A DNA stretch of 64,000 nt from Empedobacter sedimenti (GTDB lineage: Bacteria; Bacteroidota; Bacteroidia; Flavobacteriales; Weeksellaceae): NCBI RefSeq assembly GCF_030005555.1, contig NZ_JASCQG010000001.1:248001-312000 (forward strand), in the 5' to 3' direction. A program made the translations under genes and the position numbers. How positions within the stretch are numbered: the first letter of the stretch is position 1; each line of letters opens with the position of its first letter. The notes below the pieces were generated by a model. That model saw only the letters and a list, made by a program, of their open reading frames with translations. It made no database searches and was not told where the DNA came from. Positions 8,102-17,256 of this stretch are shown one piece after another.

Positions 8102-9664
8102 ATGCAAATATTAATTTATTGGTTAATCGGTTTTATAATCTCCAATTTAATCTTTGGAGCTGCAACTTGGAAGTTGTTTAAAAATGCAGGAAAACAAGCT
8201 TGGCAAGCTTATGTTCCTTTCCTTAATATCTGGAAAGGTTTAGAAATTATTCATCGTCCAAAATGGTGGATTATCTTATTTTATTTGCCAATCGTAGGGC
8301 CAATTTTTTGGTTAGTTTTCTTTGTAGATTTAGGTGATGCTTATGGCAAAATAGAAACAAAAGACAAAATCATTATGGTTTTGACTTTAGGTTTATACAT
8401 TTTCGCTGTAAATTATTCTGATAATCCTAAATATTTAGGTCCAGAACAACGTAAACCTACATTTATTTCTTCATTGATTTTTGCATTAGTATTAGCGACT
8501 TTGGTTCACAACTGGTTTATTCAACCCATGATCGTACCAACTGGTTCGATGGAGAATACAATTAAAATTGGTGACGCTTTATTTGTAGAAAAAGTAAGCC
8601 ACGGTGCTCGTGTTCCGATGACTCCAATAGGTATTCCTTTCTCTGAGTTTATTTACCGTGATGGTTTTATTGATAAAGCTCGTTTACCATATATGAGAAT
8701 CCCAGGTTGGAGAGAGTTGAAATCAAATGATATAGTTGTTTTCAACTATCCTACAGATTCTGTTTACTCTGCAATTGATCGTAAAGACGCTTATGTAAAA
8801 CGTTTGGTAGGTTTACCTGGGGAAACAATTCAGGTTCGTAACGGAATTTTATATGTTGACGGAAAAAAATTCATCCCTAAAAAAGATGCGCAAGTTCAAC
8901 ATGCTTATACTGTAATTGTAAAAACACCGTTCAGTGAAAAATTATTATATGATAATTTCGGAATTATTAGCACAGATTATGTAGCTGATAAACAAGCTGA
9001 CGGAACATTTATCTACAAATTTGCAGCTTTAACAGATGCACACGTTGCAACGATGAAGTCAAATTCTAACACGGTTTCAGTAACTCCTATTCTATCTCCT
9101 GTTGGAGAAAAAACAGAACATATTGTAAATGGTAAAATTGATAGTACAAACACTATTTTCCCTGTAAATAAAGCATGGAATACAGATCAATACGGACCTT
9201 TATATATTCCGAAAAAAGGAGATTTAGTTGATGTAAACAAAGAAACTCTGCCACAGTACATTAACATTATTCGTAAATACGAGCACAATAATTTACGTGT
9301 AGATTCTGCAAATGGTAAATATGATATTTATATTAACGATCAAAAAGCAGCTAAATACGAAATTAAACAAAACTACTATTTTATGATGGGTGACAACAGA
9401 AACCAATCATTAGATGCTCGTTTCTTTGGTTACGTAGGAGAAGATCATATCATTGGTCGTCCAATTATGATTTGGGCAAATATGAATGGTGTATTTGAAA
9501 AAGCTGCTCCTAAAAAATTCATTTGGGATCGTTTCTTTACTTCTATTAACAATGATAATCCTGACAAAACTTCTTACGGAATTTATGTATTAATTGCCTT
9601 AATTGGTTGGATTGGATACGATGTTGTAAAAGCGCGTAAAGACAAAAAGAAAAACAAATATTAA
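8102..9664 (+). CDS. lepB: Signal peptidase I with N-terminal membrane domain and large insertion, 520 aa
   Basis: Serine-lysine protease of the S26 family. Ser149 lies in P-T-G-S-M-E-N-T, Lys233 in Y-V-K-R-L-V-G-L-P-G-E, and the box E motif M-G-D-N-R-N-Q-S-L-D-A-R is at 429-440. Residues 1-115 hold several membrane segments with W-x-x-Y-V-P-F, resembling the DUF5684-type domain often fused to LepB in this phylum. About 170 residues are inserted between the Lys and GDN motifs, and a C-terminal hydrophobic segment ends near 510. It removes signal peptides on the outer face of the inner membrane. Last gene of the par-dapB run. Confidence 0.93.
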   Translation: MQILIYWLIGFIISNLIFGAATWKLFKNAGKQAWQAYVPFLNIWKGLEIIHRPKWWIILFYLPIVGPIFWLVFFVDLGDAYGKIETKDKIIMVLTLGLYIFAVNYSDNPKYLGPEQRKPTFISSLIFALVLATLVHNWFIQPMIVPTGSMENTIKIGDALFVEKVSHGARVPMTPIGIPFSEFIYRDGFIDKARLPYMRIPGWRELKSNDIVVFNYPTDSVYSAIDRKDAYVKRLVGLPGETIQVRNGILYVDGKKFIPKKDAQVQHAYTVIVKTPFSEKLLYDNFGIISTDYVADKQADGTFIYKFAALTDAHVATMKSNSNTVSVTPILSPVGEKTEHIVNGKIDSTNTIFPVNKAWNTDQYGPLYIPKKGDLVDVNKETLPQYINIIRKYEHNNLRVDSANGKYDIYINDQKAAKYEIKQNYYFMMGDNRNQSLDARFFGYVGEDHIIGRPIMIWANMNGVFEKAAPKKFIWDRFFTSINNDNPDKTSYGIYVLIALIGWIGYDVVKARKDKKKNKY

Positions 9665-9711
9665 TTGAAGAGCGATTAAATTCTTCTAAATAATAAAATT
9701 AACAACACTAT

Positions 9712-9746
9712 AAATGTGCATTATAAGCTAATTGTAATGCACATTT
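9712..9746. terminator. Strong stem-loop after lepB
   Basis: A perfect 12-bp inverted repeat (AAATGTGCATTA / TAATGCACATTT) with an 11-base loop, 48 bases after the lepB stop and 18 before the WbqC gene. The T-run is only three bases, so it may be a weak terminator or an RNA-stabilising hairpin. Confidence 0.55.
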
Positions 9747-9763
9747 CCATATAAAATAATAGA

Positions 9764-10369
9764 ATGAAAAATACTTTTGCGGCTTTTTATTTTGGACCGA
9801 TTGATTATTATGCAGAAATGGTAAAAAGCCAAAGTTTGAATATTGAAGTTTGTGAAAATTTCCAGAAACAAACGTATCGTAATCGAATGAATATTTTGGG
9901 AGCAAACGGAAAATTGATGTTAAATATTCCTATTTTTCACAATGGCACACGTTTGTTCAAAGATTTACAGCCTTCTTATGAGTATGATTGGCAAAAAGAA
10001 CATATCAAATCGTTAAAATCAGCTTATCAAAGTTCTCCATATTTCGAATATTATGAAGATGATATCATTCCGATTTTAGAACAAAAAGAGAAATTTCTTT
10101 TAGATTTTAATCTAAAAACAATTGATTTCATCAACAATAAATTAAAGTTAGATTTAGATATTCAACAAACAGAATCTTATCAATCTATTGATCAAGAGTT
10201 TGATTTTAGAAATCAATTTTCAGCTAAAAAACCAGCTCAATATGAATTAACAGAATATGCTCAAGTTTTTGATGATAAATTTGAATTTATTCCGGATTTG
10301 AGTATTTTAGACCTATTATTTAGCGAAGGGCCAAGCGCCGTAGTTTATTTAAAAAATTTAATAAAATAA
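9764..10369 (+). CDS. WbqC family protein, 201 aa
   Basis: Matches the WbqC-like family by its Y-F-G-P-I-D-Y-Y start, the Q-K-Q-T-Y-R-N-R segment, a conserved K-x-L-x-I-P-I core and the W-Q-K-E-H-I-K-S-L-x-x-A-Y-x-x-S-P-Y-F-E-Y-Y signature. WbqC members occur in polysaccharide clusters and are often adjacent to lepB in flavobacteria; biochemical function is not settled. There is no signal peptide. It follows lepB on the same strand across a stem-loop and precedes the first S8 peptidase by 4 bases. Confidence 0.85.
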   Translation: MKNTFAAFYFGPIDYYAEMVKSQSLNIEVCENFQKQTYRNRMNILGANGKLMLNIPIFHNGTRLFKDLQPSYEYDWQKEHIKSLKSAYQSSPYFEYYEDDIIPILEQKEKFLLDFNLKTIDFINNKLKLDLDIQQTESYQSIDQEFDFRNQFSAKKPAQYELTEYAQVFDDKFEFIPDLSILDLLFSEGPSAVVYLKNLIK

Positions 10370-10373
10370 CACA

Positions 10374-11975
10374 ATGAGAAAATTATTTATTGCTTTAGGA
10401 TTTGCCTTTACATTAGGTTTTACTTATGCACAAACTACTGAAGTTCAGAAAGAAAAATGGTATCACGCAGGTGTAGAACAAACGGGTGTTTATGGTGTAA
10501 ATACTGATCAAGCTTTACAGTTTTTAAAAGACAACAAAAGAAAGGCAAATACAATTATTGTAGGAGTTTTAGATAGTGGTGTTGAGAATTTCCATGAAGA
10601 TTTGAAAGCAAATATGTGGTCAAATCCAAAAGAAATTCCAGGAAATGGAATCGATGATGACAAAAATGGTTACATTGATGATGTTCACGGTTGGTCTTTT
10701 TTAGGAACTGCAAAAGGAATCAATTACAATGATGATACAACTGAAATTACGCGTCTTTACAAAGCTCTATCTACTAAATACGCTTCTTATGATCAGAAAA
10801 AAAATCATGATGCAATTGTAAAAAATCCTACGGAATATGCTGAATTTCAAAAAATTGAAAAAGATTATTTAAGCGCTGTAGGAAAAGCAAAATACAACCA
10901 ACAAGTTGCACAATCTAAATTGAATGCAATTGAAGGTGGTGTAAATAAAATGGTTCTTGAATTTGGTGATACTAAATTAACAAAAGATATTTTAAAGAAT
11001 TATCAACCGACAGATTCTCAAGTTTTAGAAGCTTTATGGATTTTTGGTGAGTTGAAAGAAGAGCAATGGGTTGGAAAAACGATGAAAGAAGTTTCGAATA
11101 CCTATTTAGGTGCGACTCGTCGTGCTGCAAAAGGTGATGCTTTATCTTCTCACTTAAATTTAGATTTAGTAGATCGTAAAGATGTTGACAATCCAAATGA
11201 TAAGAAAGAACGTTTTTACGGAAACGGAGATTCTAACGGACCTGAGTCTTCTCACGGAACTCACGTTGCTGGAATTATCGGTGCTGTAAGAGGAAACAAC
11301 ATAGGTTCTGAAGGAACAACTGGAGGAAATAATGTAAAAATTCTTTCTGTTCGTACAGTTCCAAATGGAGATGAGCGCGATAAAGATGTTGCAAATGCAA
11401 TTTATTATGCAGTTGACAATGGAGCAAAAATCTTGAACATGTCTTTCGGAAAACCTTATTCTCCTGATGCAGATTTAGTTTGGGATGCTTTCAAATATGC
11501 TTCTGATAAAGGTGTTTTAATCGTTAAAGCGGCAGGAAATAGCAACGAAGATATTGATGTTCACGTTCATTATCCAACTAATTTCAGAAATGGAAATACG
11601 GTTTCTAAATCTGTTCTTACAGTTGGTGCTTCTACAAAAGATCCAAAAGCGTTGAAAGCTCGTTTCTCTAATTATGGTAAAAAATCGGTAGATGTTTTTG
11701 GACCAGGACAAGAGATCTATGCGACTTATCCAGGTGTTGATCAATATCGTTTCTTAAACGGAACTTCTATGGCTTCGCCTGCTGTTGCTGGTGTTGCTGC
11801 GTTAGTTTGGTCTCATTACCCAAAATTAACTGCAGAAGATATTCGTACTATTTTGATGGAAACAGTGAATAAAAACGACCAATTAAAAGATATTTCTGTT
11901 GCTGGAGGTGTTGTAGATTCTTACAAAGCTGTTCAAAAGGCTGAAGAAATTTACAAGCAGCGTAAATTGAAATAA
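10374..11975 (+). CDS. Secreted S8 (subtilisin-like) serine peptidase, 533 aa
   Basis: A signal peptide occupies residues 1-20 (cleavage near T-Y-A-Q). The catalytic triad is Asp67 (V-L-D-S-G-V), His294 (S-S-H-G-T-H-V-A-G) and Ser465 (N-G-T-S-M-A-S-P), with oxyanion Asn389. About 225 residues separate Asp and His, far more than the usual 30-60, including a helical, Lys/Glu-rich insertion from about 125 to 260. No C-terminal T9SS sorting domain is visible, so it is probably periplasmic or surface-associated by another route. The D-D-D-K-N-G-Y-I-D-D segment looks like a calcium loop. A paralogue follows; both probably act in extracellular or envelope proteolysis. Confidence 0.92.
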   Translation: MRKLFIALGFAFTLGFTYAQTTEVQKEKWYHAGVEQTGVYGVNTDQALQFLKDNKRKANTIIVGVLDSGVENFHEDLKANMWSNPKEIPGNGIDDDKNGYIDDVHGWSFLGTAKGINYNDDTTEITRLYKALSTKYASYDQKKNHDAIVKNPTEYAEFQKIEKDYLSAVGKAKYNQQVAQSKLNAIEGGVNKMVLEFGDTKLTKDILKNYQPTDSQVLEALWIFGELKEEQWVGKTMKEVSNTYLGATRRAAKGDALSSHLNLDLVDRKDVDNPNDKKERFYGNGDSNGPESSHGTHVAGIIGAVRGNNIGSEGTTGGNNVKILSVRTVPNGDERDKDVANAIYYAVDNGAKILNMSFGKPYSPDADLVWDAFKYASDKGVLIVKAAGNSNEDIDVHVHYPTNFRNGNTVSKSVLTVGASTKDPKALKARFSNYGKKSVDVFGPGQEIYATYPGVDQYRFLNGTSMASPAVAGVAALVWSHYPKLTAEDIRTILMETVNKNDQLKDISVAGGVVDSYKAVQKAEEIYKQRKLK

Positions 11976-12000
11976 TTTTAAATTTAACACAACATTATAA

Positions 12001-12028
12001 AAAGGCTTCATTATTTGGAGCCTTTTTT
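12001..12028 (+). terminator. Intrinsic terminator after first S8 peptidase
   Basis: Stem AAAGGCT / AGCCTTT with an 11-base loop and a run of six T. It separates the two tandem peptidase genes, so each is likely its own transcription unit. Confidence 0.8.
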
Positions 12029-12095
12029 GTATATTATGGTTTATTAAATTTGAACTGTTATATTACAATTCATAAAAGATCAAAAATAATATAAA

Positions 12096-13721
12096 ATGAA
12101 AAAATTCTTATTAAGTATATCACTTGCAATGTTTATTGGCGTAACTTCTTTTGCCCAAGAAACTGCAGCAAAACCAATTACCGAACAAAAATCTTGGCAA
12201 CACGATTCTTATGAAGATAGTGGTGTTTATGGTGTTAATACTCAAAAAGCAATTCAATTTCTTGAATCTAAAAAACGTAAACCTTCAGAAATGATTGTAG
12301 GTGTTTTGGATAGTGGTGTCGAAGTTACGCATCCCGATTTAAAAGATAATATCTGGATCAATAAAAAAGAAATTGCTGGAAATGGAAAAGATGATGACAA
12401 AAATGGTTTTATTGATGATATAAATGGATGGAATTTTATTGGTGGTAAAGATGGTAAAAATGTGTCAGAAGATACATTAGAGTTAACTCGCCTTTTTGTA
12501 AAATATACAGATTTATTTGAAAAAAGTAAAGATGCAACTACAAATAAAACCAAATATGCAAAAGAATATGAGCAATTTCAAAAAATAAAACTTGAATTTG
12601 AAAATAAATTAGCCGAAGCAAAACAAGGTGATGCACAGTATGGCGAAATGGATAGTGTATTCAAAATTGGTTTTCCTGCATTATTAAAAGAATGGGGTGA
12701 TAAAGAGTTAAATCAAAAGAATATGATGTCTTTTAAACCTATTTCAAAAGAAGCACAACAAGGGATGATGATTTTTGCAATGGTACCAAAAGAAGCTTGG
12801 GAAGGAAAATCAATGAAAGATTTTTTAAAGAAGACTGGTGATGACATTTCCGAAGGTGCTAAATATTACAAAGAACAAGTTGAATTTAATTTGAATACTC
12901 AATTAGACCCTCGTTCAATTGTTGGTGACAATTATGCAGATAAAAAAGAACACATCTACGGAAACAATGATGTAGATGGACCTGATGCTTTACACGGAAC
13001 GCACGTTTCTGGAATTATTGCTGCAAAAACAGGAAATGGAATTGGAATGGACGGAATTGCGGGAAATGGTTATGTAAAAATTATGTCTGTTCGTACTGTT
13101 CCTAATGGTGATGAGCGAGATAAAGATGTAGCGAATGCAATTCGATATGCTGCAGATAATGGAGCTAAAATCTTAAACATGTCATTCGGAAAACCTTATT
13201 CTCCAGATATTGAAATTGTTTGGGATGCTTTCAAATATGCTGAAAAGAAAGGTTTGTTGTTGATAAAAGCAGCCGGTAATGATAATTTGGATGTTGATAC
13301 AAATGATAATTTTCCTACAATTTTTGATACTAAAGGAGAGAAAATTGTGAATAATGTGATTACTGTTGGTGCAAATACAATGGATAAAAATAATTTGAAA
13401 GCAAGTTTTTCTAATTATGGTAAAAAATCGGTAGATGTTTTTGCTCCAGGTGCAGAAATCTATTCAACAGTTCCAAATAAAGATGGAGAATACAAAAACT
13501 TGGACGGAACTTCTATGGCCTCGCCTGCTGTTGCTGGTGTAGCGGCTTTGGTTTGGGCACATTATCCTAAATTATCTGCACTGGATATCAAACAGATTTT
13601 GATGGATTCTGTTAACAAAGATGCAGCTTTAGCCGATTTATCTGTAACTGGAGGAGTTGTAGATGCGTATAAAGCCGTACAGTTAGCTGAAAAAATGTAC
13701 ATCGCAAAGAAATTGAAATAA
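12096..13721 (+). CDS. Secreted S8 serine peptidase, paralogue of the preceding gene, 541 aa
   Basis: A signal peptide occupies residues 1-20 (cleavage at S-F-A-Q). The triad is Asp72, His300 and Ser473, with oxyanion Asn394. It shares the same architecture as the upstream gene, including the long helical insertion between Asp and His, the D-D-D-K-N-G-F-I-D-D loop and the near-identical block around S-V-R-T-V-P-N-G-D-E-R-D-K-D-V-A-N-A-I. The insertion itself has diverged strongly (residues about 125-270), which suggests duplication followed by specialisation. No sorting domain is seen. It has its own terminator downstream. Confidence 0.92.
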   Translation: MKKFLLSISLAMFIGVTSFAQETAAKPITEQKSWQHDSYEDSGVYGVNTQKAIQFLESKKRKPSEMIVGVLDSGVEVTHPDLKDNIWINKKEIAGNGKDDDKNGFIDDINGWNFIGGKDGKNVSEDTLELTRLFVKYTDLFEKSKDATTNKTKYAKEYEQFQKIKLEFENKLAEAKQGDAQYGEMDSVFKIGFPALLKEWGDKELNQKNMMSFKPISKEAQQGMMIFAMVPKEAWEGKSMKDFLKKTGDDISEGAKYYKEQVEFNLNTQLDPRSIVGDNYADKKEHIYGNNDVDGPDALHGTHVSGIIAAKTGNGIGMDGIAGNGYVKIMSVRTVPNGDERDKDVANAIRYAADNGAKILNMSFGKPYSPDIEIVWDAFKYAEKKGLLLIKAAGNDNLDVDTNDNFPTIFDTKGEKIVNNVITVGANTMDKNNLKASFSNYGKKSVDVFAPGAEIYSTVPNKDGEYKNLDGTSMASPAVAGVAALVWAHYPKLSALDIKQILMDSVNKDAALADLSVTGGVVDAYKAVQLAEKMYIAKKLK

Positions 13722-13740
13722 TCAATTCATAATAAATTAA

Positions 13741-13768
13741 AAAAACCGCTCATAGAGCGGTTTTTTTT
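13741..13768. terminator. Bidirectional terminator between S8 peptidase and pepE
   Basis: Stem ACCGCTC / GAGCGGT with loop ATA, flanked by five A and eight T, serving the convergent peptidase and pepE genes. Confidence 0.85.
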
Positions 13769-14490
13769 TATGGTAAATAAGTTTCTTTGGTCAAAACTCC
13801 AGATTCTATTTCAATCGGTTCTTCATTCTGTCTAAAAATACGAGCCGATAACTTCCCTTTTAGCTCCACTACTCCATTTTCTACACGTAACCAACTTCCT
13901 TCTCTTAGTCCTACAACAACTTGATGGTTAAATTTATGAAATTCATTAATACGTGTTTCTCTTGTTTCACCTTTATGTGTAGAGTTAGGATCAGGATCTA
14001 AATAATGTGGGTTAATGTTAAAAGGTAAGAATTGCAAAGCGTCAAAACTTGGTGGATAAACAATTGGCATATCATTAGTTGTCCCAATTGTTAAACCAGT
14101 CATATTACTTCCTGCACTAGTACCAATATACGGAGTACCCGAATGTACAGCGTTTCTTAACTCTTCTACTAAACCTTGCTCATACAATGTCTTTAACAAT
14201 AAAAACGTATTTCCACCGCCAATAAAAATAGCTTTAGCATTCAAAACAGCTTCTTTTCTATTCTCAAAAGTATGTAATCCTCTAACTGAGATACCAACTG
14301 TTTCTAAAGCCTCCTTTACATTCTGTGTATAATCATCATACGAAATCCCTGAAGGGCGAGCATATGGTATAAAAACTATCTCGTCAGCTTTTATAAACTC
14401 TTTTATTTCGTCTTTTATATATTCCAAAAAACTATATCCGTGAATCGTACTTGTACTTATCACTAATAATCTATCGTTTGCGTTAATCAT
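13768..14490 (-). CDS. pepE: Dipeptidase E-like (S51) peptidase, 240 aa
   Basis: S51 family. The nucleophile elbow is G-T-S-A-G-S-N, preceded by F-I-G-G-G-N-T-F, with the conserved I-N-P-H-Y-L-D histidine motif downstream. PepE hydrolyses dipeptides with N-terminal aspartate in the cytosol. Length matches E. coli PepE (229). The ATG at 14490 is preferred over an in-frame TTG at 14508 because the TTG is part of a TACATTTG promoter box. It is monocistronic, between two terminators. Confidence 0.9.
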   Translation of the reverse strand: MINANDRLLVISTSTIHGYSFLEYIKDEIKEFIKADEIVFIPYARPSGISYDDYTQNVKEALETVGISVRGLHTFENRKEAVLNAKAIFIGGGNTFLLLKTLYEQGLVEELRNAVHSGTPYIGTSAGSNMTGLTIGTTNDMPIVYPPSFDALQFLPFNINPHYLDPDPNSTHKGETRETRINEFHKFNHQVVVGLREGSWLRVENGVVELKGKLSARIFRQNEEPIEIESGVLTKETYLP

Positions 14491-14505
14491 GTTATTATTT
14501 TTTAT

Positions 14506-14513
14506 CAAATGTA
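14506..14513 (-). promoter_or_regulatory. Promoter box TACATTTG for pepE
   Basis: Exact TAnnTTTG match on the minus strand, 15 bases before the pepE ATG. It predicts a leader of under about 10 nt. Confidence 0.5.
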
Positions 14514-14524
14514 AGTTTAAAACA

Positions 14525-14554
14525 TAAAAAAACCGAATGAAATTTCATTCGGTT
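14525..14554 (-). terminator. Terminator of the ABC transporter operon
   Basis: A perfect 24-base palindrome, AACCGAATGAAA / TTTCATTCGGTT, followed on the minus strand by a seven-T run. It lies just after the permease stop at 14561. Confidence 0.85.
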
Positions 14555-14560
14555 AAATAA

Positions 14561-15880
14561 TTAGTTTTTATAATTAATCCACTTAATCATTTCTTTAATT
14601 GTAGGCTTTTTACCATAAATCAAAATTCCGATTCTATAAATTTTTGAAGCAATGTATACCATAAATATTGTACTAACAAGCAATATTGAAAGTGATAAAG
14701 CTAATTGCCAAATAGGAACGTCAAAAGGAATTCGGGTAATCATGGAAATTGGAGAAGTCAACGGAATCATAGATAACCAAAAAGCTACTGGTCCGTCAGG
14801 ATTCTCAAAAGTCGTCATACTTCCATACAAACCAACCATCATTGGAACTAAAGGAAAATACGTAAATTGCTGTGTATCTGTATCATTATCAACCGCAGAA
14901 CCAATTGCCGCGAAAACGGAACTATAAAACAAATAACCTAAAATAAAATAGGCAATAAACGCGAAAATAATCAACGGATAATTAAACGTTAAAAGCACTT
15001 CACTTACCTCTGTCATTTTCTGCATCATATCTGGATTTGCTTCTGTCATTTGAGATTGATTCATCATTTGTTGCGTCATATCCATACGAGATGCTGCAAT
15101 AGCAGGGAAAATCATTAATAACGCTAAAGTCATACCAATCCAAATTGTGAATTGTGTAAGCGCAACCATTGTTGTTCCAACGATTTTACCCATCATCAAT
15201 TCGAAAGGTTTCACTGAAGAAATGATAATTTCGACAACACGATTATTTTTTTCTTCTACAATAGAGCGCATCACTTTTACGCCATAAATCATCACAAACA
15301 TGAAAATAATATAAGTTAAGAACATTGCTAAACCAATTTTCAGTTCCATTCCTTTATCAGCTTTACCATCAGAAACATTAAAAACATTTAATTTAACTTT
15401 TGCTTTTGATGCTTCCAAAGCTTCCTTATTAATTCCAGATTTAGCTTGCTTATCTTTTTCTATTTTATCACCAATAACACGTGTAAGCTTCTCACGATCA
15501 GTAATCCCTAAATTTCCGTTGGTAATTAATTCCGTATTTTTCTCAATATTTTCGTAATTACCATCAGTATTTTTAGGTATATGAAGAATAGCATTCAAAT
15601 ACTCACTATCCTTCAACGTATCTTTAATAGATTGTAATTCTTGAGGAGTGTAAATACTAAACATCATCTGTTTAGAAGACTTAAAAGATGTTACAAACTC
15701 TGTACTCTCATCTACGATTGCAATATTTTTTACTTCAGAATTATTAGCTGAACTTAATAAAAAGATAACAGCTCCCGCTCCAACAATTAACAATGGAGAA
15801 AGAAAAGTCATCACAATAAATGCTTTGTTTTTTACTTGAGAAAAGAATTCTCGTTGAGCAATTAAAAATATATTTTTCAT
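14561..15880 (-). CDS. ABC-2 type transporter permease (NatB-like), 439 aa
   Basis: One N-terminal membrane segment (about 22-44) precedes a periplasmic domain of about 140 residues. A cluster of about five membrane segments follows from residue about 180 to the end. The motif G-V-K-V-M-R-S-I-V-E-E-K-N-N-R-V-x-E after the second segment is typical of NatB/YhaP ABC-2 permeases. It pairs with the ATPase gene 15 bases upstream and would export an unknown substrate (sodium or a drug in characterised homologues). Met-rich residues 250-285 lie in a predicted loop, which is unusual but unexplained. Confidence 0.88.
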   Translation of the reverse strand: MKNIFLIAQREFFSQVKNKAFIVMTFLSPLLIVGAGAVIFLLSSANNSEVKNIAIVDESTEFVTSFKSSKQMMFSIYTPQELQSIKDTLKDSEYLNAILHIPKNTDGNYENIEKNTELITNGNLGITDREKLTRVIGDKIEKDKQAKSGINKEALEASKAKVKLNVFNVSDGKADKGMELKIGLAMFLTYIIFMFVMIYGVKVMRSIVEEKNNRVVEIIISSVKPFELMMGKIVGTTMVALTQFTIWIGMTLALLMIFPAIAASRMDMTQQMMNQSQMTEANPDMMQKMTEVSEVLLTFNYPLIIFAFIAYFILGYLFYSSVFAAIGSAVDNDTDTQQFTYFPLVPMMVGLYGSMTTFENPDGPVAFWLSMIPLTSPISMITRIPFDVPIWQLALSLSILLVSTIFMVYIASKIYRIGILIYGKKPTIKEMIKWINYKN

Positions 15881-15895
15881 GTGTTTTCTAGTAAA

Positions 15896-16825
15896 TTATT
15901 GTTTTTGAGAACTTTGCTTAACAGCTTCTAAAAATACATCATTCATTGAAGGAATGATTTCTTTAAACTGATGAACTTGACCAATTTGCATTAACTGTTG
16001 CAAAATTTGATTGGTCGGAATTTCTTTATTATACAACAAATTAAATTCTGTGCGTTGATTAATTGTTTTAATTTCAGAAATATCAAATTGATTCGCTAAA
16101 TTTTGTAAATCATCTGTTGGAATTTCATTCAACTGAATCTGGAATTTCCCAGTTTTAAATTGATTTCGTACTTCCTCTATCGTTCCATCCAAAACCTTAT
16201 TTGATTGATTAATCAATGCAACATGATCACACATTTCCTCTACTGATTCCATTCTATGTGTAGAAAAAATAATTGTTGTTCCTTTATCACGCAACTCTAA
16301 AATTTCATTCGCAATAATTTGCGCATTTACAGGATCAAATCCACTAAAAGGTTCATCAAAAATTAGCAATGAAGGATTATGAATAACCGTAATTACAAAC
16401 TGAACTTTTTGCCCCATCCCTTTCGATAGTTCGCTCAATTTTTTGTTCCACCAAGACATCATATCAAGTTTTTCAAACCAATATTCAGTTCTTTTTTTAG
16501 CTTCTGCAGTTGTAAGGCCTTTTAATTTTGCAAAATATAACGCTTGTTCACCAACTTTCATGTTTTTGTACAATCCTCGCTCTTCAGGCATATAGCCTAC
16601 TTGACCAATAGATTTGTTTGTTAGTGGTTCTCCATTCAACAAAATTGTACCACTATCTGGTGCTGTAATTTGATTTACAATTCGGATGAAAGTCGTTTTT
16701 CCAGCTCCGTTTGGACCTAAAAGTCCATAAATAGAACCATGTGGAATATTGATACTAAAATTGTTAAGTGCAACTTTATCTTTATATCGTCTTGTTAAGC
16801 CTTCGGCTTGCAATAAAAAGTCCAT
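15896..16825 (-). CDS. ABC transporter ATP-binding protein (NatA-like), 309 aa
   Basis: Walker A G37-PNGAGKTT, signature L-S-K-G-M-G-Q-K and Walker B L-L-I-F-D-E-P-F-S-G-F-D-P, with the H-loop in S-T-H-R-M. The C-terminal ~90 residues form the DUF4162-like extension common in this subfamily. It is the cytosolic ATPase of the exporter whose permease follows. Substrate is unknown. Confidence 0.92.
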   Translation of the reverse strand: MDFLLQAEGLTRRYKDKVALNNFSINIPHGSIYGLLGPNGAGKTTFIRIVNQITAPDSGTILLNGEPLTNKSIGQVGYMPEERGLYKNMKVGEQALYFAKLKGLTTAEAKKRTEYWFEKLDMMSWWNKKLSELSKGMGQKVQFVITVIHNPSLLIFDEPFSGFDPVNAQIIANEILELRDKGTTIIFSTHRMESVEEMCDHVALINQSNKVLDGTIEEVRNQFKTGKFQIQLNEIPTDDLQNLANQFDISEIKTINQRTEFNLLYNKEIPTNQILQQLMQIGQVHQFKEIIPSMNDVFLEAVKQSSQKQ

Positions 16826-16882
16826 TCTTTTATAGATTAATTTGTAAAATTAGTAAGAAGAAAATAGAATTTGTTACAGAAT

Positions 16883-17215
16883 TTAATGAGATTCATTCGG
16901 ATTCCATAACTTTTCTTTGAAATTGAGGATTTTATCATCCTTTAGTTCAATTCCTTCGTTTTCTAATAAAGTTTGCATTAAACTTGAAGGATTGAAATGA
17001 TGTTTACCAGTTAACAAACCATTACGATTAACAACACGATGTGCCGGAATATCTTCTGCTAAATGTGCATTATTTAGTGCATAACCTACAACTCTTGCAG
17101 AGAATTTTTCTCCAATTTTTTGAGCGATCAAACCGTATGTTGAAACCTTACCTTCTGGTATTTGGCGTACAATTTCAAATATTTTTTCGTAAGTATCAGA
17201 AATGACATTCGTCAT
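16883..17215 (-). CDS. Alkyltransferase-like protein (ATL, MGMT family), 110 aa
   Basis: The fold is that of the O6-methylguanine-DNA methyltransferase C-terminal domain: I-P-E-G-K-V-S-T-Y-G, the R-V-V-G-Y-A-L helix and the motif I-P-A-H-R-V-V-N. Ala58 replaces the cysteine that accepts the alkyl group in true MGMT (P-C-H-R-V). This is the hallmark of ATL proteins, which bind alkylated guanine and hand it to nucleotide excision repair. It is short and lacks the N-terminal domain, also as in ATLs. It lies 57 bases upstream of the ABC operon on the same strand, divergent from the next gene. Confidence 0.88.
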   Translation of the reverse strand: MTNVISDTYEKIFEIVRQIPEGKVSTYGLIAQKIGEKFSARVVGYALNNAHLAEDIPAHRVVNRNGLLTGKHHFNPSSLMQTLLENEGIELKDDKILNFKEKLWNPNESH

Positions 17216-17256
17216 ATATAAACATTTATTGTAAATTTAAGGAAAGTTAACATATT

